A stretch of 64,000 bases of DNA from Pseudomonas morbosilactucae (GCF_023241715.1 NZ_JALQCW010000008.1:1-64000), one strand, 5' to 3'; positions 39,100 to 48,616 are shown, numbered from the stretch's first letter. Program-made: numbers and translations. The notes: generated by a model not told the origin, from the sequence alone.

Positions 39100-39341
39100 A
39101 TGGAGCCAGATTTATCTGACCAGCACCGCCCGACCGAAACCCCGTGACCTTCAGGGCACCGGTTCGCCTGGGCCTTGATCCTTGCCACCATCGAAGCGGG
39201 TGCAAACCGTCACGAAAGACCGGAAAAGCCCCCTGAAACCGGCGACTTCACGAATCTTTGACGAACGCCTCACGGGCCTTTGACTGCCCGAGGCCGAAGC
39301 TGCCTGGCATCCGCCTATCCCTCATCTACGGCTCACTGCGC

Positions 39342-39998
39342 ATGTCCAGAACCCGCGTCCTCCCTGCTCTCTGTTTGTCATTGTTGGCGCTGCTCGCGTG
39401 GCCACAGGTGCAGGCTGCCTCCACGCCCTCGACCCGCCCGGAACAATGGGCGCAGCCGGTGGAGGTGCAATACAACCTGTATCAGATGTCGCCCACCCTC
39501 TATCGCAGCGCCTTGCCCGACAAAGGGGCGGTGCCGTTGCTGGAAAAACTCAAGGTGGGGACGGTAATCACCTTCCTGCCGGAGTCCGATGCCGACTGGC
39601 TGTCGAGCCCGGGGATCAAGCAGGTGCAATTGCCTTATCGGACCAACCATGTGGACGATGCCGATGTGCTGGCGGCGTTGCGGGCCATTCAAGAAGCCGA
39701 GAGCCAAGGCCCGGTGCTGATGCATTGCAAGCACGGTTCCGATCGCACAGGGTTGATGTCGGCGATGTACCGAGTGGTGGTCCAGGGCTGGAGCAAAGAG
39801 GACGCCCTGAATGAAATGACCCAGGGCGGGTTCGGCGAAAGTACCCACTTCAAGGACAGTGTTCGCTACATGATGCAGGCCGATGTCGACAAACTGCGTA
39901 GCGCATTGGCCAATGGCGATTGCAGCACCAGCGTGTTTGCCACCTGCTCGGTCAAAAGTTGGCTATCGACCGTCAGCGCCAGCAAACCCGCCCATTGA
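39342..39998 (+). CDS. tpbA: TpbA, periplasmic dual-specificity/tyrosine phosphatase
   Basis: A 218-residue exported phosphatase with a signal peptide at about 1-28 (ends VQAAS). The catalytic P-loop HCKHGSDRTG carries Cys and Arg of the CX5R motif, and the general-acid region is around YRTNHVDDAD. YNLYQMSPTLYRSALP and the C-terminal ANGDCSTSVFATCSVKSW match P. aeruginosa TpbA, also 218 residues. There TpbA dephosphorylates the diguanylate cyclase TpbB and lowers c-di-GMP (established knowledge). No tpbB lies nearby. It is divergent from the radical SAM gene. The start at 39342 gives a good signal peptide. Confidence 0.88.
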   Translation: MSRTRVLPALCLSLLALLAWPQVQAASTPSTRPEQWAQPVEVQYNLYQMSPTLYRSALPDKGAVPLLEKLKVGTVITFLPESDADWLSSPGIKQVQLPYRTNHVDDADVLAALRAIQEAESQGPVLMHCKHGSDRTGLMSAMYRVVVQGWSKEDALNEMTQGGFGESTHFKDSVRYMMQADVDKLRSALANGDCSTSVFATCSVKSWLSTVSASKPAH

Positions 39999-40007
39999 CC
40001 GCCGCGA

Positions 40008-40071
40008 TAGGAGCTGGCGTGTCAGCGATAGCGTCCTCAGGACCGCCATCGCCGGCAAGTCGGCTCCTGCC
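40008..40071. repeat. REP pair (REPIN), degenerate left half
   Basis: ATAGGAGCTGGCGTGTCAGC on the left and CATCGCCGGCAAGTCGGCTC on the right, inverted, between the convergent tpbA and yheV genes. Both halves carry mismatches in the stem. Confidence 0.75.
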
Positions 40072-40113
40072 AAAACCGCGTCACCAGTGCAGACAGCCCG
40101 CCCCCTTACGGGG

Positions 40114-40395
40114 TTATTCGGGCTTTTTCTTGAGCTTGGGGTTGGGGAAGAACTGCACCGCCTGCACCTTGGTATCCGGCACTTTCAACGCTGTGGTGTT
40201 GACCCGCGTGCCCAACTCCTTGGGCACCGACAACCCCTGTTCATTCAGGGTGTCGGCATAACCGCAGGCCACGCACTCACGGTGGGGCACGCCGTCTTCG
40301 CTCCACATCATCAGCCGGTCCGGCTCACTGCACGCCGGGCAAACCGCCCCGGCGATAAAACGTTTCTTGGTCGTGGTCACGGGTGCATCACTCAT
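40114..40395 (-). CDS. YheV-family zinc-ribbon protein
   Basis: A 93-residue protein with two zinc-knuckle pairs, CPAC at about 19-22 and CVAC at about 40-43, separated by a short loop, and a basic C-terminus KLKKKPE. The start overlaps the prlC stop by four bases (ATGA), the same linkage as prlC-yheV elsewhere in gamma-proteobacteria. Function unknown. Confidence 0.88.
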   Translation of the reverse strand: MSDAPVTTTKKRFIAGAVCPACSEPDRLMMWSEDGVPHRECVACGYADTLNEQGLSVPKELGTRVNTTALKVPDTKVQAVQFFPNPKLKKKPE

Positions 40396-42443
40396 GCTGC
40401 GGCGTCCTCGCTCAGGCCGCTGTGGCGCAAGAGTGCGTCAATCGACGGGGCGCGTCCGCGGAAATCGACGAACAGCACCATCGGCGCCTGGGAACCGCCA
40501 CGGGCCAGGATCGCCTCGCGGAAGGCACGACCGGTCTGCGGGTTGAGCACGCCGTCTTCCTCGAACTTGGAGAAGGCATCCGCCGACAGCACTTCAGCCC
40601 ACTTGTAGCTGTAGTAACCGGCCGCGTAGCCGCCGGCGAAGATGTGCGCAAAGCTGTTGGGGAAGCGGTTGTAGGCTGGCGGACGCATGACCGAGACCTC
40701 GTCACGCACGCCTTCGAGCACCTGCAGCACGCTGCGGCCATCACCGTGGGTGGCGTGCAGTTCGAAGTCGAACAGCGAGAACTCCAGCTGGCGCACCATC
40801 ATCAGGCCGGACTGGAAGTTCTTCGCCGCGAGCATTTTCTGCAGCAGGTCCTGGGGCAGGGGTTCGCCGCTTTCGTAGTGACCGGAGATCAGCGCCAGGC
40901 CTTCCGGCTCCCAGCACCAGTTCTCCATGAACTGGCTCGGCAGCTCCACCGCATCCCAGGCCACGCCGTTGATGCCGGAGACGCCAGCGTGCTCGACCCG
41001 GGTCAGCAGGTGGTGCAGGCCATGGCCAAATTCGTGGAACAGGGTGGTGACTTCGTCGTGGGTCAGCAGCGCCGGCTTGCCGCTCACGGCTGGAGTGAAG
41101 TTGCACACCAGGTTGGCCACTGGGTTCTGCAAGGTGCCTTCCAGGGTGCGCCGACGATCACGGGCGCCGTCCATCCAGGCACCGCCACGCTTGTTGGCGC
41201 GTGCGTACAGGTCGAAGAAGAAACGCCCGACGTGCTGGCCGTTTTCCTTGATTTCAAACAGGCGGACATCCGGGTGCCAGGTGTCGAAGCCCTTCTGCTC
41301 GGCAATCTCGATGCCGTACAGGCGCTGGACAATGGCGAACAGGCCGCTCAGCACCTTGTCGATCGGGAAGTAGGCGCGCAGGGCTTCCTGGGCCACGCTG
41401 TAGCGCTGCTCGCGGAGTTTTTCACCGTAGAAACCGCTGTCCCAGCTTTGCAGGTCCGGGCAGCCTTGTTCGGCGGCGTAGGCCTTGAGCTGCTCCAAGT
41501 CCTGGGCGGCGAACGGCTTGCTGCGCTTGGCCAGGTCCCGCAGAAAGCTCAGCACTTGGTCGCTGGATTCGGCCATCTTGGTGGCCAGGCTCAACTCGGA
41601 GTAACTGGCGAAACCCAACAGCCGGGCCAATTCCTGGCGCAGGTCGAGGATCTGTTCCATCACCGGGCCGTTATCATTCTGACCGGCGTTCGGGCCTTGG
41701 TCCGACGCACGGGTGCAGTAGGCGCCATAGACTTCTTCGCGCAGGGCGCGGTCTTCGGCGTAGGTCATCACGGCGTAGTAACTAGGGAATTCCAGGGTAA
41801 TCAGCCAGCCGTCCAGGTCCTTGGCTTGCGCGGCGGCAGCCATTTGCGCCTTGGCCGAATCGGTCAGGCCGGCCAGGGACGCTTCGTCGGTGACGTGCTT
41901 GGTCCAGGCCTGGGTGGCATCGAGCAACTGGTTGGAGAAGCGGCTGCCCAGCTCCGAGAGCTTGCTTTGCACTTCGGCATAACGCTGCTGTTGCTCGGGC
42001 GGCAGGTCGATACCCGACAGGCGGAAATCCCGCAGGGAATGTTCCAGGATGGTTTTTTGCGCAACGTCGAAGGTCGCGGCTTCCGGGCCATTGGCCAGGG
42101 CTTCGAAGGCCTGGAACAGCTCACGGTTCTGGCCCATTTCGGTGGAGTAGGCACTCAACGCCGGCAGGCACGCTTCATAGGCTTCACGCAGTTCTGCGCT
42201 GTTGCACACGGCGTTCAGGTGGCTGACCGGGCTCCAGGCGGCGCCCAGGCGATCATTCAGCTCGTCCATGGCCAGCACCAGGCCGGCCCAGGTCGGCTGC
42301 TGGCCTTGGCTCTTGAGGATTTCAGCGATGGCAACCCGGTTGTCCGCCAGGATCTGTTCGATGGCCGGTTGCACATGCTCGGCACGGATCGCCGAGAACG
42401 GCGGCAGGTCGTAGGACTGTAGAAGAGGGTTGTTCAGGCTCAC
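40392..42443 (-). CDS. prlC: Oligopeptidase A
   Basis: Cytosolic M3-family zinc metallopeptidase that degrades short peptides, including cleaved signal peptides. The zinc motif HEFGHGLHH lies at about 470, with the third ligand Glu in the helix ending SGINGVAWDAVELPSQFMENW. The start is a GTG at 42443, preceded by AAGG eight bases away, giving 683 residues; another GTG at 42452 would add three residues. Downstream yheV overlaps by four bases. It is divergent from the gamma carbonic anhydrase gene. Confidence 0.93.
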   Translation of the reverse strand: MSLNNPLLQSYDLPPFSAIRAEHVQPAIEQILADNRVAIAEILKSQGQQPTWAGLVLAMDELNDRLGAAWSPVSHLNAVCNSAELREAYEACLPALSAYSTEMGQNRELFQAFEALANGPEAATFDVAQKTILEHSLRDFRLSGIDLPPEQQQRYAEVQSKLSELGSRFSNQLLDATQAWTKHVTDEASLAGLTDSAKAQMAAAAQAKDLDGWLITLEFPSYYAVMTYAEDRALREEVYGAYCTRASDQGPNAGQNDNGPVMEQILDLRQELARLLGFASYSELSLATKMAESSDQVLSFLRDLAKRSKPFAAQDLEQLKAYAAEQGCPDLQSWDSGFYGEKLREQRYSVAQEALRAYFPIDKVLSGLFAIVQRLYGIEIAEQKGFDTWHPDVRLFEIKENGQHVGRFFFDLYARANKRGGAWMDGARDRRRTLEGTLQNPVANLVCNFTPAVSGKPALLTHDEVTTLFHEFGHGLHHLLTRVEHAGVSGINGVAWDAVELPSQFMENWCWEPEGLALISGHYESGEPLPQDLLQKMLAAKNFQSGLMMVRQLEFSLFDFELHATHGDGRSVLQVLEGVRDEVSVMRPPAYNRFPNSFAHIFAGGYAAGYYSYKWAEVLSADAFSKFEEDGVLNPQTGRAFREAILARGGSQAPMVLFVDFRGRAPSIDALLRHSGLSEDAAA

Positions 42444-42545
42444 GGTTGGCACCTTGGCTGGAAGAAACGTAGCGCCATCTTAATTACAATCGATGCCAAC
42501 CGCAGCTATCGACCCCATTAATAAATGTCAGAGAGGCAACCCCAC

Positions 42546-43091
42546 TTGGCCATTCGCACTTACCAGAACCTCACGCCGAGCCTCGGCGAACGGGCCTTCG
42601 TCGACAGCTCGGCGGTGGTGATCGGCGACGTCGAAATCGGCACCGACAGCTCCATCTGGCCGCTCACGGTGATCCGCGGCGACATGCACCGCATCCGCAT
42701 CGGCGCCCGCACCAGCGTGCAGGACGGCTGCGTACTGCACATCACCCACGCCGGACCGTTCAACCCCGACGGCTTTCCGCTGCTGATCGGTGATGACGTC
42801 ACCGTCGCCCACAAGGTCATGCTCCATGGCTGCCAGATCGGCAGCCGGATCCTCATCGGCATGGGCAGCATCGTCATGGACGGTGCAGTGGTCGAAGACG
42901 AGGTGATCATCGGCGCCGGCAGCCTGGTGCCGCCGGGCAAACGCCTGGAAAGCGGCTTCCTGTATGTGGGCAGCCCGGTGAAAGCCGTGCGCCCGCTGAC
43001 CGACAAGGAGCGTGCGTTCTTCACCTACAGCGCCGCCAATTACGTGAAACTCAAGGACCTGCACCTGGCCGAAGGCTACGACCGTCCCTGA
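42546..43091 (+). CDS. Gamma carbonic anhydrase family protein (YrdA type)
   Basis: A left-handed beta-helix protein of about 181 residues with hexapeptide repeats. Zinc-ligand histidines are in DGCVLHITHAG and VAHKVMLHGCQIG. The start is uncertain: a TTG at 42546 has GAGAGG nine bases upstream and gives the family N-terminus (AIRTYQNLTPSLGE); an ATG at 42525 would add seven residues but has no ribosome binding site. YrdA relatives often lack detectable anhydrase activity (family knowledge). The HAD gene follows by 28 bases. Confidence 0.9.
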   Translation: MAIRTYQNLTPSLGERAFVDSSAVVIGDVEIGTDSSIWPLTVIRGDMHRIRIGARTSVQDGCVLHITHAGPFNPDGFPLLIGDDVTVAHKVMLHGCQIGSRILIGMGSIVMDGAVVEDEVIIGAGSLVPPGKRLESGFLYVGSPVKAVRPLTDKERAFFTYSAANYVKLKDLHLAEGYDRP

Positions 43092-43119
43092 CCTTTTGCC
43101 CCACTGCCCAGGAAACCCC

Positions 43120-43770
43120 ATGCATTACCAAACCGTTCTGTTCGACCTCGATGGCACCCTGACCGACCCCCGCGAAGGCATTACCCGCTCGATCCAGTTC
43201 GCCCTGGGCAAACTGGGGATCGACGAGCCAGACCTGACCAAGCTCGAACACTTTATCGGCCCGCCTTTGTTGCAGGCCTTTATGCAGTTCTACGACTTCG
43301 ACGAGGCCCGGGCCTGGGAGGCGGTGAATTTCTACCGCGAGCGCTTCAAGGTCACCGGTCTCTATGAAAACCGCGTGTTCGACGGCGTCACGCCGCTGCT
43401 GGAAACCTTGAGCGGGCAGGGCCGACAGCTGTACATCGCCACCTCCAAGCCTTGGGTATTCGCCCGGGAAATCGCCCGGCACTTCGATTTTGCCAAGCAC
43501 TTCAAGGTGATCTACGGCAGCGAGCTGGATGGCACCCGCACCGACAAAGTGCAGTTGATCGCCCATCTGCTGGCCGAAGAACACCTCGACCCGGCCAGCA
43601 CCCTGATGATCGGCGACCGCAAGCACGACCTGATCGGCGCCCAGCGCAACGGGCTGGACGCGGCGGCGGTGGGCTACGGGTTTGGCAGCCGTGAGGAATT
43701 GACCGCCGAGGCGCCGGCCTATCACTTCGAGACCCTGGCCGAGCTGCATCAGGCGTTTTTACGGAGCTAG
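43120..43770 (+). CDS. HAD-family phosphatase (phosphoglycolate phosphatase-like)
   Basis: A 216-residue HAD hydrolase of subclass IA. Motif I FDLDGTLTD with the nucleophile Asp, motif II YIATSKP, the conserved Lys region RTDKVQLI, and motif IV MIGDRKHDLIGA are present. The alpha-helical cap lies between about 15 and 80. Substrate unknown; Gph-like activity is a guess from the family. Start at 43120 (MHYQTVLFDLDG) has AGGAAA upstream. It converges on the peptidase gene with a three-base gap. Confidence 0.9.
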   Translation: MHYQTVLFDLDGTLTDPREGITRSIQFALGKLGIDEPDLTKLEHFIGPPLLQAFMQFYDFDEARAWEAVNFYRERFKVTGLYENRVFDGVTPLLETLSGQGRQLYIATSKPWVFAREIARHFDFAKHFKVIYGSELDGTRTDKVQLIAHLLAEEHLDPASTLMIGDRKHDLIGAQRNGLDAAAVGYGFGSREELTAEAPAYHFETLAELHQAFLRS

Positions 43771-43773
43771 GGT

Positions 43774-44868
43774 TTAGGGAGCTAGGGCGAAGCTCTCGCC
43801 GGCCAGCCTCGCCAGGGCCGCCTTGCGTTGCTCGATCGGCAAGCGCCCGAGCTGTTCCACGGCGGTGTAGAACGCCGGCCAATCCCCCTTCACCTGGGCG
43901 AACAACGCGGCGAACGCCGGCACCCATTGGTCGTACAGGCCAAAGGGCAGCAAGCGCGCGTTGTTCAATGGGGCGTCGATCCAGGCGTCGTAGCGCTTGG
44001 AGCCGCCCCACCGGTGATCCCGCCGTTGGCGATAGTCTTGCCGCAGACGGTCGAACTCCGCGGCCTTGCGCTGGCGCATTTGCTCGGCAGGCAAGGGCAG
44101 GGCGTACAGCTGCCCCAGGCGCTTGCGGCAATCGAGCAGCAACTGGATAAACTCATCGCGCTGACGCCGATCCCCTTCAGCCAAGGGCGGCAGGCCGCGA
44201 TAAGCACGCCATTGCCGGGTGCCTTCCTGCTCGACAAAGTTGGCAAAGGACTCGTTGAACTCGGTGTCGTCCTGCACATAAAAGCGCTGATGTGCCAGTT
44301 CGTGGAAGATCAGGGTCGCCAGACGCTCATCCCCCCAATGCAGCATCGAACTGATGATCGGGTCATTGAACCAACCCAGCGTGGAATACGCCTCCACCCC
44401 GCCTATCGACACGTCCATGCCTTGCTGCTGTTGCAGCGCCGCTTCCCCGCGCGCGGCGCCCTGGCTGTAATAGCCGCGATAGGCCACGCAACCGGCAATC
44501 GGGAAGCAATGGGTTTGCGGGCTCAGGGAAAACTCCGCCGTGGCGAACACATTCCACACCACATAGGGCCGGCCGATGTCGGCAAACAGGCGATAGCTCT
44601 GATTGTCCGGCAGGTGCAGGTGCTGGCTGGCGAAGGCCCGGGCTTTTTGCGACTGGGCCAGGTGGGCCCGCAATTGCGGGTCGCGAGCGGGGTCGTCGAG
44701 CACCTGTTGCACCGGCGTACGCGCCCGCAACAACTGCCACTGGCCGCTGGCCAACTGCCCGTAATAGCCCAGGCTGGAACAACCGTTGAGCAACAAAAGC
44801 ACCAGGCCCGGAAACAAAAGACGCAAAACGGGATCAAGTAACCCATGGCTTGAACGCGGCCTAGTCAA
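43774..44868 (-). CDS. Lipoprotein predicted aminopeptidase (COG4324 type)
   Basis: A 364-residue protein with a lipoprotein signal: hydrophobic stretch LLFPGLVLLLLNGC, Cys at about residue 30. The zinc motif HELAHQ is in TLIFHELAHQRFYVQDDTEFNESFANFVEQEG, so a gluzincin-type metallopeptidase is likely. The start is taken as TTG at 44868 with GGAGG ten bases upstream, because an ATG nearer the site stops after five codons. It is divergent from two small lipoprotein genes. Location would be the inner face of the outer membrane or the periplasm. Confidence 0.82.
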   Translation of the reverse strand: MTRPRSSHGLLDPVLRLLFPGLVLLLLNGCSSLGYYGQLASGQWQLLRARTPVQQVLDDPARDPQLRAHLAQSQKARAFASQHLHLPDNQSYRLFADIGRPYVVWNVFATAEFSLSPQTHCFPIAGCVAYRGYYSQGAARGEAALQQQQGMDVSIGGVEAYSTLGWFNDPIISSMLHWGDERLATLIFHELAHQRFYVQDDTEFNESFANFVEQEGTRQWRAYRGLPPLAEGDRRQRDEFIQLLLDCRKRLGQLYALPLPAEQMRQRKAAEFDRLRQDYRQRRDHRWGGSKRYDAWIDAPLNNARLLPFGLYDQWVPAFAALFAQVKGDWPAFYTAVEQLGRLPIEQRKAALARLAGESFALAP

Positions 44869-44927
44869 ATCGAATCATCCTCCGAGGGTCTGCCCGCCAG
44901 ACTATCTCGCCTGCCTGGAGTTTCGCC

Positions 44928-45341
44928 ATGCGCGTGTTGCTGTTGACCACTGGATTGCTCGCCCTGAATGGCTGCGCCAGCCTGCCCGACCCCGATCCGA
45001 CGCAAGCCTGGATCGACCTCGCTGCCCACCAGGACAGCACCCTGCAAGCCCTGGAAGTGGACGAAAAGACCGCCGTCGATAAACGTTATTTCGAAGTCCA
45101 GCCCGGCAACCATCAATTGACCGTGCGCTACCAGTTCGCCGTGGCGCCGACCAATATCGGCCCCGAGGCCCAACCGCTGTGGCGCGACTGTCAGTTGAAC
45201 CTGACCTTCAACGACTTCAACGCCGGCCAGCGCTACCAACTGCAGGCCGGGGCCATCGGCTGGCGCCCGTGGGCCAAGCTCTACGACGAACAGCGCAAAC
45301 TGGTGGGCAGCGGACAACCGGCAGGCTGTCAGCGCAGTTGA
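44928..45341 (+). CDS. Small lipoprotein, first of a paralogous pair
   Basis: A 137-residue lipoprotein with lipobox LNGC (Cys at about 16). The mature part has LPDPDPTQAWIDLAAH, VDKRYFEVQPGNHQLTVRYQF and GQRYQLQAGAIGWRPWAKLY, shared in outline with the gene at 45384. The F-V-PG-H-LTVR segment resembles PEGA-like surface domains. Function unknown. It is divergent from the peptidase gene. Confidence 0.82.
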   Translation: MRVLLLTTGLLALNGCASLPDPDPTQAWIDLAAHQDSTLQALEVDEKTAVDKRYFEVQPGNHQLTVRYQFAVAPTNIGPEAQPLWRDCQLNLTFNDFNAGQRYQLQAGAIGWRPWAKLYDEQRKLVGSGQPAGCQRS

Positions 45342-45383
45342 TCGGCGTTATGCTGAGCCCTTCGCGTCCCATCGGCCGACATC

Positions 45384-45803
45384 ATGCGCCCGCTCCTGCT
45401 GCTTTTCGCCCTCACCACCCTGACCGCCTGCTCCAGCCCCTTGCCCAGCGCCGACCCGCAACAGGCCTGGGTCGACCTGATCACCCGCACCCCGGGCGGC
45501 AAGCTGGTAATGGCCGAACGGCTGGACAAGCAAAAACTCACCGACGGGCGCTATTTCCAGGTCAGCCCCGGCAGCCATGAACTGACGGTGCGCTTCGATT
45601 TCGAAGTGCCCGGCAGCGGCATGAGCGGCATGAACAGCCCGCAAGAACGCCTCTGCTACCTGACCTTGAACTACGACCGGTTCGAGGCCGGCCAGCGTTA
45701 CCTGCTGGAAGCCCGCTCGCTGACCTTCACCCCCAGCGCCCGGCTGTATAACCCGCAACGCCAGGTGGTGGCCGAAGAGCGCCTGATCCACTGCGTGCCC
45801 TGA
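45384..45803 (+). CDS. Small lipoprotein, second of a paralogous pair
   Basis: A 139-residue lipoprotein with lipobox LTAC (Cys at about 16). It shares with its upstream neighbour the pattern DPxQAWxDL, Lxxxx-RYFxVxPGxHxLTVRxxF, CxLxxxxxxFxAGQRYxLxA and AxLYxxxxxxV, so the two arose by tandem duplication. It follows 42 bases after the first gene and converges on a DUF1161 gene with a six-base gap. Function unknown. Confidence 0.82.
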   Translation: MRPLLLLFALTTLTACSSPLPSADPQQAWVDLITRTPGGKLVMAERLDKQKLTDGRYFQVSPGSHELTVRFDFEVPGSGMSGMNSPQERLCYLTLNYDRFEAGQRYLLEARSLTFTPSARLYNPQRQVVAEERLIHCVP

Positions 45804-45809
45804 GTGGGT

Positions 45810-46043
45810 TCAGCGATCGTTCTTCTGATAGATGATCTTCTTGGTGCCGTTTTCACAGCTGCCGACCACCATGTTGTTGTCGTGGACTTCGTCATTGCTG
45901 ACGATTTCCAGGGTGTAGGACGCCACGCCCTGGGCCTGGATCTTGGCTTCGATCTCGGCCTTGAGTTCTTCACAGGGCTTGGGGGCCGCCAGGGCCGACG
46001 TGGCCAGTGCGCAACAAACTACCGCCAAGGCAAAACGTTTCAT
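45810..46043 (-). CDS. DUF1161 periplasmic protein (copy 1)
   Basis: A 77-residue secreted protein with a signal peptide ending SALAA, then PKPCEELKAEIEAKIQAQGVAS and GSCENGTKKIIYQ. Two cysteines in the mature part could form one disulfide. The start at 46043 gives the correct signal peptide; the frame is open further upstream. A paralogue lies at 48664. Function unknown. Confidence 0.85.
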   Translation of the reverse strand: MKRFALAVVCCALATSALAAPKPCEELKAEIEAKIQAQGVASYTLEIVSNDEVHDNNMVVGSCENGTKKIIYQKNDR

Positions 46044-46207
46044 GATGTACCGCTCCCTTGCTGCAGCGCCCATACCCATGAGCTGAAGCTGCAGACACTT
46101 TGTCTGACTGCCTTTTGACCAAGCGAGTTCTGAGCCCACGCACATTCAGCTGAACCCCGCGCCCGATGCCGGGCTCGAAGAGGGTGAATAGCACAATAGG
46201 CGCGCAC

Positions 46208-46867
46208 ATGAACTGGCAACTGGTGGAATGGCTACGCGAATACAAGGATCCCCTGACACTGCTAGTGAGCGTTGGCACCCTGGTGGTGTGGATTCTCTAT
46301 GCACAACTGCTGCTCAACAATTACCAGCGCCAGCGGCGCCCGCGCATCATCATCAACCGTGGCGCCGGCAAAGGCATCGGCTCGCTGTGCCTGATCAGCA
46401 ACATGAGCGCCGAACCGATCTTCATCAACCAGATCGTGTTGCGGCTCAACACCAGCCAAGGCCCGCTGTGCTGCGATGTCACTGATATCCGCGAAGAGAG
46501 CAAGGGCGAGATCGAACAGGACCTGATCCTGCACAAGGCCACGCGCCAAGGGCCGTTGCGCACGGGCGACTTCACCCACATCGGCACCTTCGCCACCTTG
46601 ATCCAGCGCCTGGCGCTGCTGCACGACATCCCCATGCAGGGGCACCTGCCCGATGCAGCCTGGCGTTTTCTCGACCTGGAAATTCGCGTGATCGCCTTCT
46701 ACGGCTCAGACAAACACGCCATCGGCGCACGCCGAACTTTCAACTTGGGGGAAGCCGCGGAGGGCGGTTGCCAGTTGTTCGCCCAAAGCCGCGAAAGCCA
46801 GCAATACAACTCACGCTGGCAACGGCGCCAGGTGCGGCGTCATTGGATGCTGGATGTGGAGGGTTGA
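46208..46867 (+). CDS. Membrane-anchored protein of unknown function
   Basis: A 219-residue protein with one N-terminal membrane segment (about 19-37, LLVSVGTLVVWILYAQLLL) followed by a soluble domain with RRPRIIINRGAGKGIGSLCLISNMSAEPIFI. The Gly-rich segment is not a Walker motif. No known domain was recognised. Start at 46208 (MNWQLVEWLREYKD). Divergent from the DUF1161 gene and convergent with osmC. Confidence 0.75.
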   Translation: MNWQLVEWLREYKDPLTLLVSVGTLVVWILYAQLLLNNYQRQRRPRIIINRGAGKGIGSLCLISNMSAEPIFINQIVLRLNTSQGPLCCDVTDIREESKGEIEQDLILHKATRQGPLRTGDFTHIGTFATLIQRLALLHDIPMQGHLPDAAWRFLDLEIRVIAFYGSDKHAIGARRTFNLGEAAEGGCQLFAQSRESQQYNSRWQRRQVRRHWMLDVEG

Positions 46868-46924
46868 CCAGCCGGCCATCGCCGACATGTTGTCGGCAAT
46901 GGCCGTGCAGGCCGAGTAGGGTCT

Positions 46925-47356
46925 TTAGCTGACCAGGGTCGCGTCGAGGCTGATCTTGGCATTCAGAACCTTGGACACTGGGCATCCTTCCTTGGCCTTG
47001 GTGCTCAACTCTTCGAATTGCTGCTGGCTGGCGCCGGGGATTTTCGCCTTGAGGATCAGGTGCACCGCCGTAATCGCAAAACCGCCGTCGACCTGGTCCA
47101 GGGTGACTTCTGCCTGAGTGTCGATGCTGTCGGCTTTCAAGCCGGCGTCACCGAGAATCATGGAAAACGCCATGGAGAAACAACCCGCATGGGCGGCGCC
47201 GATCAGCTCTTCCGGGTTGGTGCCCTTGCCCCCTTCAAAGCGCGCCTTGAAGCCATAAGGCGCTTCACGCAGGACTCCGGTTTCAGTGGAAATCGAACCG
47301 ATGCCGGTTTTCAGGTCACCTTCCCAATGAGCCGATGCTTTCTTTTTGATACTCAT
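46925..47356 (-). CDS. osmC: OsmC-family organic hydroperoxide reductase
   Basis: A 143-residue thiol peroxidase. The two catalytic cysteines are in AAHAGCFSMAFS and EGCPVSKVLN. Other motifs are WEGDLKTGIGSI and TNPEELIGAAHAGC. The length and the MSIKKKASAHWEGDL start are typical of OsmC rather than Ohr. The ribosome binding site is GAGGAG. Detoxifies organic peroxides, usually induced by osmotic stress and stationary phase. Confidence 0.94.
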   Translation of the reverse strand: MSIKKKASAHWEGDLKTGIGSISTETGVLREAPYGFKARFEGGKGTNPEELIGAAHAGCFSMAFSMILGDAGLKADSIDTQAEVTLDQVDGGFAITAVHLILKAKIPGASQQQFEELSTKAKEGCPVSKVLNAKISLDATLVS

Positions 47357-47598
47357 ATCCGTCTCCTCAAGAACCGACGCGACGGGTGGCGCGCCATTGG
47401 TTTGTGCTGCTCAAAGGTCTGAGGATAGAAGGACGGGCAAAGTTCACCCGGGTATTCCAAGCCATTTATCGGCGAGCAATTCACAGCCTGCTATTGAATC
47501 TCGGGTATATGCCCACATTGCATAGAACTGACTTATAGAATTCGCCAGGTTTTGCCGCCCACGACAAACGCCTGCGCAGCCATTGGAGAAGCAGGCTT

Positions 47599-48600
47599 AT
47601 GAAACCGCTGTCCGAGATCAAGTTTTCCACCCTCGACCTGGTGCCCGTGCGTGAAGACGGCAGCCCGGCGCAATCCCTGCGCAATTCCCTGGACCTGGCG
47701 CAACACGTAGAGAAGTTCGGCTACACGCGCTTCTGGGTCGCCGAGCACCACAACATGGACGGCATCGCCAGTTCCGCGACCTCGGTGCTGCTGGGCTACC
47801 TGGCCGGCGGAACCTCGAGCATTCGCGTCGGCTCCGGCGGGGTGATGCTGCCCAACCATGCGCCGCTGGTGATCGCCGAGCAGTTCGGCACCCTGGAAAG
47901 CCTCTACCCGGGGCGCATCGACCTGGGCCTGGGCCGCGCCCCGGGGTCCGACCAGATGACCGCCCGCGCCCTGCGCCGGGAACGCTCCGGCAGCGCCGAC
48001 GACTTCCCCGAAGACGTTGCCGAACTGATGGCCTACCTCGGCCCACGCAGCCCGGAACAACGGGTGATCGCCGTGCCGGGCACCGGTACCAACGTCCCGG
48101 TCTGGCTCCTGGGTTCGAGCCTGTTCAGCGCGCAACTGGCCGGTGAGCTCGGCTTGCCTTATGCCTTTGCCTCGCATTTCGCCCCGCGCTACATGCACGA
48201 GGCGATTCGCGTGTACCGCAATCACTTCAAGCCTTCGGCGGTGCTCGACAAACCTTACGTGATGCTCGGCGTGCCCCTGGTGGCCGCCGACACCGACGAG
48301 CAGGCCGACTACCTGGCGACCTCGGTGTACCAGCGCATCCTCGCCCTGATGCGCGGCCAGAGCCTGGTGCAGCGCAAACCGGTGGCGTCCATGGACGGCC
48401 TGTGGCTGCCCCACGAGAAAGAAGCGGTGGCCAGCTTCCTTGGCCTGGCCATGGTCGGCAGCCCGGCGAAGATCCGCGCCAAGCTGGAAGTGTTGATCGA
48501 ACAGACCGGCGCCGATGAGCTGATTTTCACCTGCGACCTCTACGAACACGCCGACCGCGTGCACTCCTACGAGCTGCTGGCGCAAATAATGAAAGGCTGA
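47599..48600 (+). CDS. LLM-class flavin-dependent monooxygenase (luciferase-like)
   Basis: A 333-residue TIM-barrel protein of the bacterial luciferase superfamily, of the MsnO8/YhbW type. Family motifs: [83 protein letters not shown]. Uses reduced FMN from a partner reductase; substrate unknown. The start has GGAG about 12 bases upstream. A bidirectional terminator follows. Confidence 0.92.
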   Translation: MKPLSEIKFSTLDLVPVREDGSPAQSLRNSLDLAQHVEKFGYTRFWVAEHHNMDGIASSATSVLLGYLAGGTSSIRVGSGGVMLPNHAPLVIAEQFGTLESLYPGRIDLGLGRAPGSDQMTARALRRERSGSADDFPEDVAELMAYLGPRSPEQRVIAVPGTGTNVPVWLLGSSLFSAQLAGELGLPYAFASHFAPRYMHEAIRVYRNHFKPSAVLDKPYVMLGVPLVAADTDEQADYLATSVYQRILALMRGQSLVQRKPVASMDGLWLPHEKEAVASFLGLAMVGSPAKIRAKLEVLIEQTGADELIFTCDLYEHADRVHSYELLAQIMKG

Positions 48601-48616
48601 GGCCGCTTTCAGGCCT

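Noticed and set aside
46870-46915. Short inverted repeat CATCGCCGAC/GTCGGCAATG before osmC
   Set aside because: Resembles a decayed REP but lacks the conserved core and the AGGAGC arm; too weak to list.
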